A stretch of DNA of 47,901 nucleotides. Source: an uncultured Schlesneria sp. GTDB lineage: Bacteria > Planctomycetota > Planctomycetia > Planctomycetales > Planctomycetaceae. Made by a program: the position numbers and the translations under genes. How positions within the stretch are numbered: position 1 is the first letter of the stretch; every line of letters begins with the position of its first letter. Positions 17,710 to 26,778 of the stretch are shown piece by piece. Location of the stretch: the NCBI GenBank assembly GCA_903899985.1, contig CAIULL010000068.1, forward strand, positions 1 through 47,901. Direction: 5' to 3'. The notes under the pieces were generated by a model. The model saw nothing but the letters and a program-made list of their open reading frames with translations, did no database searches and was not told the DNA's origin.

Positions 17710-20478
17710 ATGGCAAACGCACCCGAAATCACACCACCGCAATATTATTACGCTGTGAACGGCCTTCCGCGCGGCCCGGTCACGGGTAAGCAATTAAAGC
17801 AACTGGCATCCGAAGGAACACTCTCCCGGACCGACCTGGTTTGGAAAGATGGCCTGGAACAAGGCGTTCCGGCAGGCAAGATCAAAGGTCTGTTTTCGGA
17901 TTTAGCTATTCCGAAACAGGATTCTAACTGTCCTCAATCCAATGTTGAGCCGTCGTTGGCTCCAACGCCTGGCAAAAATCCAGCAATCAAAACCCCGATA
18001 GGTTTGGGAACTGCTCATACGTCTTCAGCGGACCAGGATTCTGTCGAAATTATAACGACTGGCAAACTTGGCCCAATCCAATCAATAGCTGCCTCAAACG
18101 ATTCCGATATCGCCAATTCTGGATTGTTAGAAATAACACCGACAGTGGCACCCCCAGCGCCACCAAACCCACCGCTGGCTCCCTTTCAATCGTTACCCAC
18201 AGGCCCAGGTGGAGGCGGCTCTTCCAAAACAATTCCTGCCATCAAGTCGAAGTTTTTTCTTTTTGGGCTCGGAATAATCGCATTGCTGGTGACGACCATT
18301 GGTGCTAGCCAATTTCTAATCAGCGGGAAACGTGCTGAGGAGTCAGGGGCGTCGGCAGAAACAGCAATTTCGGAGCCGGTCGTTAATCAGGAGTCGGTTC
18401 AAACGTCGAATCCGTCGAAAGAACAGCCCGAGATCGAGCCCGCCGGATCGTCTCCTTTGGCAAAAAAACAATCCGATGAGAACAAACCATCGAGTCGAAC
18501 ACAGCGACCATTTCCAGACGACGTTCGAACCGTCGCTCGGATGATTTCAGTAGACTACGTTGATTATGACTCGTTTCCGACTCTTCACGAAGCGGGCAAG
18601 GGAGAAGTTGCCGACCACATTGCCATGGAGCGGCGCAGGCACGCTGGTTTGGAATCACTGGCGGCACGCAATCCAGGAACAATCGGCGATCTCGCAAGAA
18701 AACTTATTTCATCCGTGGAGTGCCTGGATAGAATTTACACGACGATTGCGCCCCCGAAAAAAATCAAAGAATTCGCCGATATCGGCCGCAAGATCGATTC
18801 CATAAATTCGGGCCTCCTCGCGCAAGCCGAATTACAATTGGAGAAGATTCGATACTTCTCGGCCACTCAACGAATGGCACCTGAGTTAGTTCGCTGGTTT
18901 GAAGAACACTCAGCGAAAACGATTTTCACCGCAGACATGCAATTTTCAAAAGAAAGACACTTTGTCCGTTTGGTGAATACGACAACACACGACCTGTCTG
19001 ACAGCCTGATTGTTTTAGAGTTCTTTCAAATATCAAGCAGTAACACAACCGCCACGATCTATGTGGAGTCATGGCAACCCGGTAAAGAGATCAAGTTTTC
19101 ATGTTATATGGCGGACGCGATCTACGCTGCAACGGTGGACTTCAGAGTGATCGGATGGGAAGCCCGAAGCGGGCAGATGACGAATGCCGACACGTGGCAG
19201 ATAAAAGGAACGTACGAAAGGTTATGCGACAACGTCGAGCGATCGCTCAAAAAAAAGCACTTTGATGACGCGAAGTTTGCAACCGAAAAATTGGAGTCAT
19301 TTCTCACGAAGTACCCGAACGAGAGTTTTCAACTGCGATCGGAAGAGTTCCTACAAAAACTCGCAGCGTTGAGCAAATCCATCCCGGGAAATACGACGAA
19401 AGCGAAGGCGACGAAGGGCACGTCCTCCGCAAGTGCATCGAATCAAAAAGCGGACAATTCAAAGCCACGCGTTCCGAAGCAGCCGCTTTCGGCAAATCCA
19501 ACTCTGGATTGGCCCGATTCTGAATGGTGGACCGCGAAACGACTGGAAAAACGCGAAGCAAACGCGACTGGTGTGCCGTTTACCAAGGAATTCCGCGCAG
19601 TCGCGCTCAAAAACAGGCCAGTTCGGAGCGTTGCTTTTCTCGGCAACGGCCAGAGATTTGCCACCGTTAACGACTCGTTTCAGTTGTGGAATACCGTCAC
19701 GGGCAAGTCGACTGACGGGCCGCCAGAATTCGCCGGATGTGAATTCGTCCGCGTCAGTCCAAAGCAAGACAAAATCATTGTTGGACGGGTCGGTAGCGTG
19801 GACTTTTTTGATCCGAAAGGAAAACTGCTCGTGTCGTTGCCGTTGAAGAACGACGGTCGCAATCCCAGGGACAATCGAAAGTTGCTAGTACTGGAAATCT
19901 CGCCGGACGGAAAGAACCTGTTTTATGGCGGCAATTCGAATGACCTTTGGATCAACGACACAAAGGACTGGAATTGTCTCGACATGACCAGTGATGTCTC
20001 GGCGCTCAATCTGTTAAACGGGCAATTATTCATTGGAATGGACAACGGAGAAATTGAGCGACTAGACCCCGGCCAGGCCATGGTCGTCTCGGATCCGAAC
20101 TATCAAAGTCACCGATACCCCGTCGTACGCTTTTACGGGTTAGATGAGACGTACATGCTGTCCATCGCCTGTCAACATGGAACGGGCGTAGAAACGGCCA
20201 TCTTCGAACGGAAAACGGGAAAGGCGATCGGCGTCCATCACATGCTGGCCTCCGTCCGATCCGTCCGACTGGATGCACAACATCGACGTTTAGTCTGCGG
20301 CATGACTAACGGAAGCATCAACGTTTACGACATAACCCAACTTTTTAAAGTCGTTTCAACACGAAGGCCAACAGGCAGGCCAGTCACCGCGATCGATATC
20401 CACCCGGGCAGCGGAGCCATCCTTGCCGGATTCGAAAACGGCGAAATCATCGCATTTCAACCCGAAGGCGAACGATAA
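17710..20478 (+). CDS. GYF_2 domain / WD40-type membrane protein
   Basis: A 922-residue mosaic. Residues 8-60 form a GYF_2 (DUF4339) domain (YYYAVNGLPRGPVTGKQLKQ, LVWKDGLEQG). A Pro/Ser-rich linker leads to one membrane helix (FFLFGLGIIALLVTTIGASQ, about 182-201). A middle region of about 400 residues, not recognised, includes helical and beta-rich segments. The last 300 residues look like a WD40-type propeller (VRSVAFLGNGQRFATVND, VLEISPDGKNLFYGG, VTAIDIHPGSGAILAGFENG). Combinations of this kind are common in planctomycetes and probably serve as protein-binding scaffolds, but no ligand can be named. ATG 17710 follows CAAGG at a usable distance. Hairpin copies C and D bracket the gene, which suggests it belongs to the accessory insert between hpnC and hpnD. 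Confidence 0.8.
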   Translation: MANAPEITPPQYYYAVNGLPRGPVTGKQLKQLASEGTLSRTDLVWKDGLEQGVPAGKIKGLFSDLAIPKQDSNCPQSNVEPSLAPTPGKNPAIKTPIGLGTAHTSSADQDSVEIITTGKLGPIQSIAASNDSDIANSGLLEITPTVAPPAPPNPPLAPFQSLPTGPGGGGSSKTIPAIKSKFFLFGLGIIALLVTTIGASQFLISGKRAEESGASAETAISEPVVNQESVQTSNPSKEQPEIEPAGSSPLAKKQSDENKPSSRTQRPFPDDVRTVARMISVDYVDYDSFPTLHEAGKGEVADHIAMERRRHAGLESLAARNPGTIGDLARKLISSVECLDRIYTTIAPPKKIKEFADIGRKIDSINSGLLAQAELQLEKIRYFSATQRMAPELVRWFEEHSAKTIFTADMQFSKERHFVRLVNTTTHDLSDSLIVLEFFQISSSNTTATIYVESWQPGKEIKFSCYMADAIYAATVDFRVIGWEARSGQMTNADTWQIKGTYERLCDNVERSLKKKHFDDAKFATEKLESFLTKYPNESFQLRSEEFLQKLAALSKSIPGNTTKAKATKGTSSASASNQKADNSKPRVPKQPLSANPTLDWPDSEWWTAKRLEKREANATGVPFTKEFRAVALKNRPVRSVAFLGNGQRFATVNDSFQLWNTVTGKSTDGPPEFAGCEFVRVSPKQDKIIVGRVGSVDFFDPKGKLLVSLPLKNDGRNPRDNRKLLVLEISPDGKNLFYGGNSNDLWINDTKDWNCLDMTSDVSALNLLNGQLFIGMDNGEIERLDPGQAMVVSDPNYQSHRYPVVRFYGLDETYMLSIACQHGTGVETAIFERKTGKAIGVHHMLASVRSVRLDAQHRRLVCGMTNGSINVYDITQLFKVVSTRRPTGRPVTAIDIHPGSGAILAGFENGEIIAFQPEGER

Positions 20479-20497
20479 ATTGAATAAGATATGTTTA

Positions 20498-20600
20498 GCC
20501 ACAGATGCACATAGATTGACACGGACAAATTCAAAGACGTGAGGGAATTCAAATGGCAAAACACATTGCTCAAAATTCTGATTTTTTGCACTTTTCTGTA
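20498..20600. repeat. CACAGAT-type hairpin element, copy D (incomplete)
   Basis: The left arm is recognisable (GCCACAGATGCACATAGATT) and the core resembles copy C (AATTCAAATGGCAAAACAC), but no right arm with inverted ATCTGTG words follows. I read it as a decayed or truncated copy. Confidence 0.6.
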
Positions 20601-20664
20601 TACGACGGTGTGAACGTGTAGCTAAACTAATTCTCTTTTTTCCTGTTCGTGGACTGTTCGCGGT

Positions 20665-20701
20665 GAGTCGTTTTGAATTATTAATGGGCCAACCTCATGC
20701 C
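20665..20701. repeat. 37 bp duplicated sequence, copy 2
   Basis: Matches 17451-17487 at 33 of 37 positions (GAGTCGTTTTGAATTATTAA then TGGGCCAACCTCATGCC). Together with hairpin copies C and D it suggests that the ~3.2 kb between them was bounded by, or moved with, repeated sequence. Confidence 0.75.
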
Positions 20702-21001
20702 AAAGCATTCCCGGATTCGCCGCATTTTGCATTCGTTGCGAATGACGCCCCAATTCAAGTCGCGGCATTCGATTGAGGCCGGGATGCTATCGACGACACC
20801 GACATTTGTCTGGATCAAGCTTGTCGAGCCATCGATTACTATGCAGGTTGACGTCCTTTGGCCATCTACCCGACAGCACTTTTATTGGCGTCCTTCAAAA
20901 CCACAGTCGGAGCCAACGGTCAAACCCAGTCGTTGACCTTCATCGCTAAAGGCGGTCTGACAATCAACAACGCCGTCGCTCGAAATGTTATGCCGTCGTA
21001 A
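20699..21001 (+). pseudogene. Possible decayed coding remnant
   Basis: One plus-strand frame reads protein-like (AKAFPDSPHFAFVANDAPIQ, then TTVGANGQTQSLTFIAKGG) but is interrupted by two in-frame stops before ending at 21001. No start or homologous intact gene is visible in the window. It could be the remains of a surface-protein gene or chance. The rest of the 20479-21205 interval holds only the repeats listed and the probable promoter of the surface-protein gene. Confidence 0.25.
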
Positions 21002-21205
21002 CAACTTGACATTGTGCCCGTTAGCGAAACAAAACCAGTTTGTGTCCACATCCGACATCAATATCAAATGAACGCCGAAATCGTGATTCACACTCGCTCT
21101 CGATCCGTTCGAACGCACGATCCAACACGTTGGGAATGATTCCGCGCACAGAAATACGCTCATTAACAACGCATTTTTGTTACACAACATTTGAAGGCAA
21201 AACGA

Positions 21206-24200
21206 ATGATCAACATGTTCCGACGCTGGTTTAAAACGACAATTGCGACCACGGTACATCGGAGGACCTCGACGCAATCTTCTTTTGCCATCCTGAATTC
21301 GCTGCTTCGAAACTCACTGCTGAATCGCAGGTCAAACGTAATGTCTCCTCGGCAACGCCGCCGCCAATTACCTGCGGGCTTACTGGCTATCGTACAGACT
21401 CTCGAACCGCGAAAAATGTTCAGCGGCGCGCCGTCCGAATTTGTCGATCCACACCCGCAGGCGGGAAACCAATTCGGCGCTGAGGTCACTGTACTTATGA
21501 ACGGAAACGTCGTGATAACGTCGCCGAATGACAACGCTGGGAGCAGTGGTGCTGGTGCGGTCTATTTATTCGACGGACGATCAGGATCGTTGATCAGCAC
21601 GCTGACCGGATCAAATCCTGGAGATCACGTGGGATCTGATGGCGTAACAGCACTGAAAAACGGTAATTTCGTGATCGACAGCTCGGATTGGAATGGACAG
21701 ACGGGCGCCGTAACCTTCGGCAATGGCAACACCGGAGTAAGCGGGATCGTTAACAAAGACAATAGCCTCACTGGCAATACAATAGGTGATCGCGTTGGCG
21801 ACGAAGGCGTAACAGCACTTAGTACGGGCAATTACGTGGTAGACAGTTCTTTTTGGAACAATTCTGATATAGTTTCAGCAGGTGCCGTCACGTTCTGCGA
21901 CGGGAAAACCGGGACCGTAGGCGTCATCAACTCGACAAACAGCCTTTTGGGGACGCACAACAACGACAGCGTTGGCGACCTGGGTGTCACTGCCCTGACA
22001 AATGGAAATTATGTTGTCGATAGTTATTTTTGGGACAACGCTTTAGGCGCAGTAACGTTCGGCAACGGTATTGAGGGCGCGACTGGCGTCGTTAGCGCAG
22101 TAAATAGCCTAATAGGACAAGATGGTTACGACCAGATTGGAAGCGGTGGTGTCACCGCGCTTCCCAACGGGAACTACGTAATTGATAGCTCACACCCATA
22201 TACGCAACCCACAATTGGTGCGGTCACGTTCGGCAGCGGTACTGACGGCATTTCAGGTGTCGTCAGCGCGGCTAATAGTCTCGTTGGCGACTATGGAAGC
22301 GACAATGAAGTTGGCGATGGCGGGATCACGATATTGAGTAATGGCAATTACGTCATTAGCAGCCCAGGGTGGGAAGGAAATAAAGGTGCGGTTACATTTG
22401 GTAGCAAAACGATTGGGGTAGCCGGGGTCTTAAGTGAGAACAACAGTCTAATCGGAAGCACGGCTGGCGACGAACTTGGTTACGACGGCATACAGAACGG
22501 CGTCGTAGCGCTTCAAAATGGAAACTACGTTGTGGCTAGTTACTATTGGAATGGCGGATACAGTACGGGAATGGGGGCGGTCACGTTCTGTAACGGCATC
22601 ACTGGCACGATCGGAACAGTCGACGCAACAAACAGCCTCGTCGGCACTTCGTCGGGCGATCATTTGGGCGTAGGAGGCGTTACACCGCTCAGTAACGGAA
22701 ACTACGTCGTAGATAGTTACGATTGGAACAATGGCCTCGGGGCAGTCACGTTTGGAAACGGTACAAAAGGTGTCATTGGCTCCGTCAGCGCCGCCAATAG
22801 TCTCGTCGGCAACAATTCGGGTGACAAGGTGGGGTATAACAATTCAGGCCAGCAAGGGGTGACTGCGTTAACCAATGGAAATTACGTTGTGAGTAGCACC
22901 GTTTGGAACCACGATGGAGGCGCTGCCACATTCGGGAACGGCACTACCGGCTTGACGGGGATTATTAGTGCCTCCAATAGCCTGCTCGGAACAGACGATG
23001 TTGACTGGATCGGTGCACATGTCACAGCATTAAGCAACGGAAACTATGTGGTGGGCAGTGATGCGTGGGATAACTTCGCCGGCGCGGCAACTTTCGGGAA
23101 CGGGACGACGGGGATTTCAGGGTATGTTAATGGATCCAATAGCTTGGTTGGCAGTGTACAGGACGACCATGTTGGCAGCAGCATTACGGCGTTAAGCAAC
23201 GGGAATTATGTTGTCGACACCCCCGGTTGGAGTCAGCCAATCACAATTGTGAGTAACATCAATTCGGTCGGCGCAGTTACATTTGGCAATGGAGAAACAG
23301 GGGTCACTGGCACCGTCGGCCTGGACAACAGTCTAGTCGGGTCTCATGATTACGATGCCGTAGGTGATGGCGGCCTCACGACGTTGAGCAACGGCAATTA
23401 CGTCGTGTCGAGCTTCGACTTTGGCGGAGGCGGCTCTGGTGGAGGTTTAGGGGCTGTAACGTTCGGAAGCGGAATTAATGGCATTAGTGGCGTATTGACC
23501 ACAGAAAATAGTGTAGTCGGACAAACTGTTATCACGCCGCCGGTGGATATTAATAACACTCCGCTTCCCAGTATATTTATTTTTCCTGATAACGCCCACA
23601 ATGCAGTTTATGCCTCTTTTCCATATGACGGTGCGGGGCATGTCTACCGGGGATCGGCTACCGCAGGATTCTTAGAGATTGGGCCTCAGATAGCCGTTGC
23701 AAATGGCACGAACGCCCTGACCAATGGAAAAAGCACGGTCAACTTTGGCAACGCCACGGTCGGAATCCCCGTCTCTCAAACTTTCACTGTCACCAATACA
23801 GGCGATACAGCGCTGATCGTGCAGCCGGTCACAGCTCCGGTTGGATTCAGAGTCCTCGGTAACTTTACATCCGATGAATCGATCCCAGCCGGTTCGAGTG
23901 CCAGTTTTACAATCCAAATGACCGCAGCATCTGTTGGAACGCCAAGCGGCAGCGTGACAATCAACGACAACGACCCGACTGCAAGTCCATTTACGTTCAA
24001 TATCTCCGGGACGGTGAATGCAGCACCTGTTCCGCACATACTCGTTACGAACGGAACAAACTCACTCACCAACGGCGTTGGCATTGTAGACTTTGGCAAT
24101 TCGACCGTTGGCACGCCAGTTTTGGAGACAATCACGGTCACCAATACTGGCAACGCTGCTTTGGTGTTGCAACCGGTGTCCATCGCAGGTACTGGCTACA

Positions 24201-26614
24201 CAATTGCCAGCAACTTTACTGCGAATCAGTCGATTTCCCCTGGATCGAGCGCCAATTTCACTATCCAACTGATAGCGACTGCTGTCGGGACGACGGGCGG
24301 AATTGTCACGATCAGCGACAGCGACATTACCGCGAATCCCTTCACATTCAAAGTAAGCTCCACCGCAGCTGTGTTCGTGAACCAGCCGCCCATGGGCACG
24401 CAAAATACGGTCACGATTATCAAAGGCGTCCCCTATACGGTCCAAACGTCGGATTTTGGCTTCAGCGATCCGAACAACAATCCTGCCAATAACTTTAAGG
24501 CGGTGAAGATTACATTGCTTTCTGCGTACGGGACATTAACTGACGATGGCGTACTTGTGACCCCAGGACAGTTTGTCAGTGCCGCACACATTAGCGGCAG
24601 AAAATTGGTGTTTACTCCAACTTCGAATTCCATAGGTGGGCCATTGTTCCTCTGCCTGTTCCAGGTGCAGGATGATGGAGGTACTGCAAATGGTGGTATT
24701 GATCTCGATCCAAACCCAAAACGACTGCTGTTCAACGTCTTGGTCCCGAATCATGCACCGGTCGGAACGCCGACGACAGTTACGACGCTTAAGGATACCC
24801 CGTACACGATCAAAACGACGGATTTTGGTCTCACGGACCCGAATGATAGCCCTGCAAATAACCTGAAGGCAGTAAAAATCGACCTGCTTTCCTCATATGG
24901 TACGTTGACGGACAATGGAGTGCCGGTAACGGTTGGCCAATTCGTCAGTGCCGCTGATATTGCCAGCGGAAAGCTGATCTTCACGCCGACCTTGCACATC
25001 CAGGACGCTGTTCCGCTGTTCCTGTGTCTATTCCAAGTTGACGATGATGGCGGCACGGCAAATGGCGGTACCGACCTTGATCCGAATCCGACAAGACTCT
25101 TAATCAACGTTCTGTTTGTGAACCACGCACCGGTCGGCACGCCTAAGACCGTCTTCAGCACGCAAGATACCCCGTATACACTCAAGACTTCGGATTTCGG
25201 GTTTAGCGATCCGAACGATAATCCCGCTAACAATTTAAAAGCGGTCAAGTTCACGCTGCTTTCCTCATATGGAACATTGACTGACAACGGCGTTCCGGTG
25301 ACGGCTGGGCAGTTTGTGAGTGCTTCCGACATCAGCAGTGGACAGCTTGTTTTCACGCCGCAACCGAACCTCAACTACTTCAGTCCACTGTTCCTCTGCC
25401 TGTTCCAGGTTCAGGATGATGGCGGGACCGCGAACGGCGGAACCGATCTCGATCCGAATCCCGAGCGGATGCTCATCAACTTCACTGTGCCTAACCACGC
25501 ACCAGTAGGAATTCCCTCAACGGTGAAATCCGCTATCGATACTCCCTACACGCTCACGACATCGGATTTCGGGTTTAGCGATCCGAAAGACACCCCGGCT
25601 AACAATTTGAAAGCGGTCAAGTTCACGCTGCTGTCTTCCTATGGAACATTGACCGACAACGGAGTCCCAGTGACGGTCGGCCAATTTGTAAGTGCTACGG
25701 ATATCAGCAGCGGACAGCTCGTTTTCACGCCGCAGCCAAACCTCAATTACTATGGGGCTCTGTTCCTGTGTCTGTTTCAGGTTCAAGACGACGGCGGGAC
25801 CGCTAAGGGTGGTGTGGACCTCGATCCGAATCCTGTCAGAATGCTCATCAATTACACGGCACCTAACCATGCACCGGTAGGTACGCCGGCAACGGTTTAC
25901 TCGCCCGACAATACTCCGTACACGCTCAAGACTTCAGATTTTGGTTTCAGCGATCCAGGCGATAATCCCGCCAACAATCTGAAAGCGGTCAAGTTCATCG
26001 GCCCTTCTTCCTATGGAACATTGACCGACAACGGAGTTCCGGTCGCAGCAGGCCAATTTGTCAGTGCGACGGACATCAACAATGGACTGCTGGTTTTCAC
26101 GCCGCAACCGAACCTCAATTATTACGCCCCGCTGTACCTGACCCAATTCCAGGTTCAAGACGAAGGAGGAACTGTTGGCGGGGGAGTGGATCTCGATCCG
26201 AATCCAAAAAGGTTGCTCATCAACTTCACATTTCAGAACCACGCGCCAATAGGAACCTCTTCGACAGTCGGCGCAATAGACAATACTCCGCTAACAATTA
26301 AATCAGCCTTTTTTGGGTTAAACGATCCGAATGATCTTCCCGCCAACAATTTGAAAGCGGTCAAGTTCACGATACTGTCCGCGTATGGAACATTGGCCGA
26401 CAACGGAGTCCCGGTGGTGGCTGGCCAATTTGTGAGCGCGAAGGACATTGACAGCGGTAAGCTGGTTTTCACGCCGCAACCGAACCTCAGTTCCTACGGC
26501 TCACTGCTGCTATGCCAGTTCCAAGTTCAGGATGATGGAGGGACGATGAACGGAGGAGCGGATCTCGATCCGAATCCTAAGACACTGCTTGTCAACTTCA
26601 TTAAAAAGCCTTGA
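21206..26614 (+). CDS. Giant repeat-built surface protein with LEPR motif
   Basis: 1802 residues, presumably exported. The N-terminal region ends in LPAGLLAIVQTLEPRKMFSG (about 55-74), the LEPR-type motif seen at the start of large planctomycete surface proteins. About residues 87-775 are twelve repeats of about 56 residues (pattern GDxVGxxGVTALSNGNYVV, GAVTFGNGxTG, NSLVG), FG-GAP-like or DUF5650-type from memory. About 828-1055 hold two choice-of-anchor-D/ASPM-SPD-2-Hydin Ig-like domains (VDFGNSTVGTPVLETITVTN). Residues 1058-1802 are six cadherin-like repeats of 124 residues (NHAPVGTP, TSDFGFSDPNDNPANNLKAV, QVQDDGGTANGG, DLDPNP). No C-terminal anchor is visible. Likely role: cell surface or adhesion. 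ATG 21206 has GAAGG upstream; the TTG at 21191 overlaps that site. Confidence 0.85.
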   Translation: MINMFRRWFKTTIATTVHRRTSTQSSFAILNSLLRNSLLNRRSNVMSPRQRRRQLPAGLLAIVQTLEPRKMFSGAPSEFVDPHPQAGNQFGAEVTVLMNGNVVITSPNDNAGSSGAGAVYLFDGRSGSLISTLTGSNPGDHVGSDGVTALKNGNFVIDSSDWNGQTGAVTFGNGNTGVSGIVNKDNSLTGNTIGDRVGDEGVTALSTGNYVVDSSFWNNSDIVSAGAVTFCDGKTGTVGVINSTNSLLGTHNNDSVGDLGVTALTNGNYVVDSYFWDNALGAVTFGNGIEGATGVVSAVNSLIGQDGYDQIGSGGVTALPNGNYVIDSSHPYTQPTIGAVTFGSGTDGISGVVSAANSLVGDYGSDNEVGDGGITILSNGNYVISSPGWEGNKGAVTFGSKTIGVAGVLSENNSLIGSTAGDELGYDGIQNGVVALQNGNYVVASYYWNGGYSTGMGAVTFCNGITGTIGTVDATNSLVGTSSGDHLGVGGVTPLSNGNYVVDSYDWNNGLGAVTFGNGTKGVIGSVSAANSLVGNNSGDKVGYNNSGQQGVTALTNGNYVVSSTVWNHDGGAATFGNGTTGLTGIISASNSLLGTDDVDWIGAHVTALSNGNYVVGSDAWDNFAGAATFGNGTTGISGYVNGSNSLVGSVQDDHVGSSITALSNGNYVVDTPGWSQPITIVSNINSVGAVTFGNGETGVTGTVGLDNSLVGSHDYDAVGDGGLTTLSNGNYVVSSFDFGGGGSGGGLGAVTFGSGINGISGVLTTENSVVGQTVITPPVDINNTPLPSIFIFPDNAHNAVYASFPYDGAGHVYRGSATAGFLEIGPQIAVANGTNALTNGKSTVNFGNATVGIPVSQTFTVTNTGDTALIVQPVTAPVGFRVLGNFTSDESIPAGSSASFTIQMTAASVGTPSGSVTINDNDPTASPFTFNISGTVNAAPVPHILVTNGTNSLTNGVGIVDFGNSTVGTPVLETITVTNTGNAALVLQPVSIAGTGYTIASNFTANQSISPGSSANFTIQLIATAVGTTGGIVTISDSDITANPFTFKVSSTAAVFVNQPPMGTQNTVTIIKGVPYTVQTSDFGFSDPNNNPANNFKAVKITLLSAYGTLTDDGVLVTPGQFVSAAHISGRKLVFTPTSNSIGGPLFLCLFQVQDDGGTANGGIDLDPNPKRLLFNVLVPNHAPVGTPTTVTTLKDTPYTIKTTDFGLTDPNDSPANNLKAVKIDLLSSYGTLTDNGVPVTVGQFVSAADIASGKLIFTPTLHIQDAVPLFLCLFQVDDDGGTANGGTDLDPNPTRLLINVLFVNHAPVGTPKTVFSTQDTPYTLKTSDFGFSDPNDNPANNLKAVKFTLLSSYGTLTDNGVPVTAGQFVSASDISSGQLVFTPQPNLNYFSPLFLCLFQVQDDGGTANGGTDLDPNPERMLINFTVPNHAPVGIPSTVKSAIDTPYTLTTSDFGFSDPKDTPANNLKAVKFTLLSSYGTLTDNGVPVTVGQFVSATDISSGQLVFTPQPNLNYYGALFLCLFQVQDDGGTAKGGVDLDPNPVRMLINYTAPNHAPVGTPATVYSPDNTPYTLKTSDFGFSDPGDNPANNLKAVKFIGPSSYGTLTDNGVPVAAGQFVSATDINNGLLVFTPQPNLNYYAPLYLTQFQVQDEGGTVGGGVDLDPNPKRLLINFTFQNHAPIGTSSTVGAIDNTPLTIKSAFFGLNDPNDLPANNLKAVKFTILSAYGTLADNGVPVVAGQFVSAKDIDSGKLVFTPQPNLSSYGSLLLCQFQVQDDGGTMNGGADLDPNPKTLLVNFIKKP
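21466..23530 (+). repeat. Twelve ~170 bp coding repeats (propeller-type)
   Basis: In-frame repeats inside the surface-protein gene, each encoding about 56 residues with NGNYVV and GAVTFGNG. The first unit is divergent (GAEVTVLMNGNVVITSP). Units 7, 9 and 11 carry insertions of 3-8 residues. Confidence 0.85.
24380..26614 (+). repeat. Six ~372 bp coding repeats (cadherin-like)
   Basis: Six consecutive in-frame units of about 372 bp at the 3' end of the surface-protein gene. Units 3, 4 and 5 are the most alike at DNA level, so recent duplication or gene conversion is likely. Confidence 0.9.
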
Positions 26615-26778
26615 AATTCGGTTTTCCGACAATCGGGGATGAAAGCGTTAAAAGTCGTGGTGGGTTTGCAAATTGGTGCGTTGTCGGCAGAATTGGGGCC
26701 GTCAATTCCCGTGGAACTTTTTGCCAACTTACGCGCCTCGCCCGCAGTGCGGATGGGGAGACGGTGTGATACTTCCCT

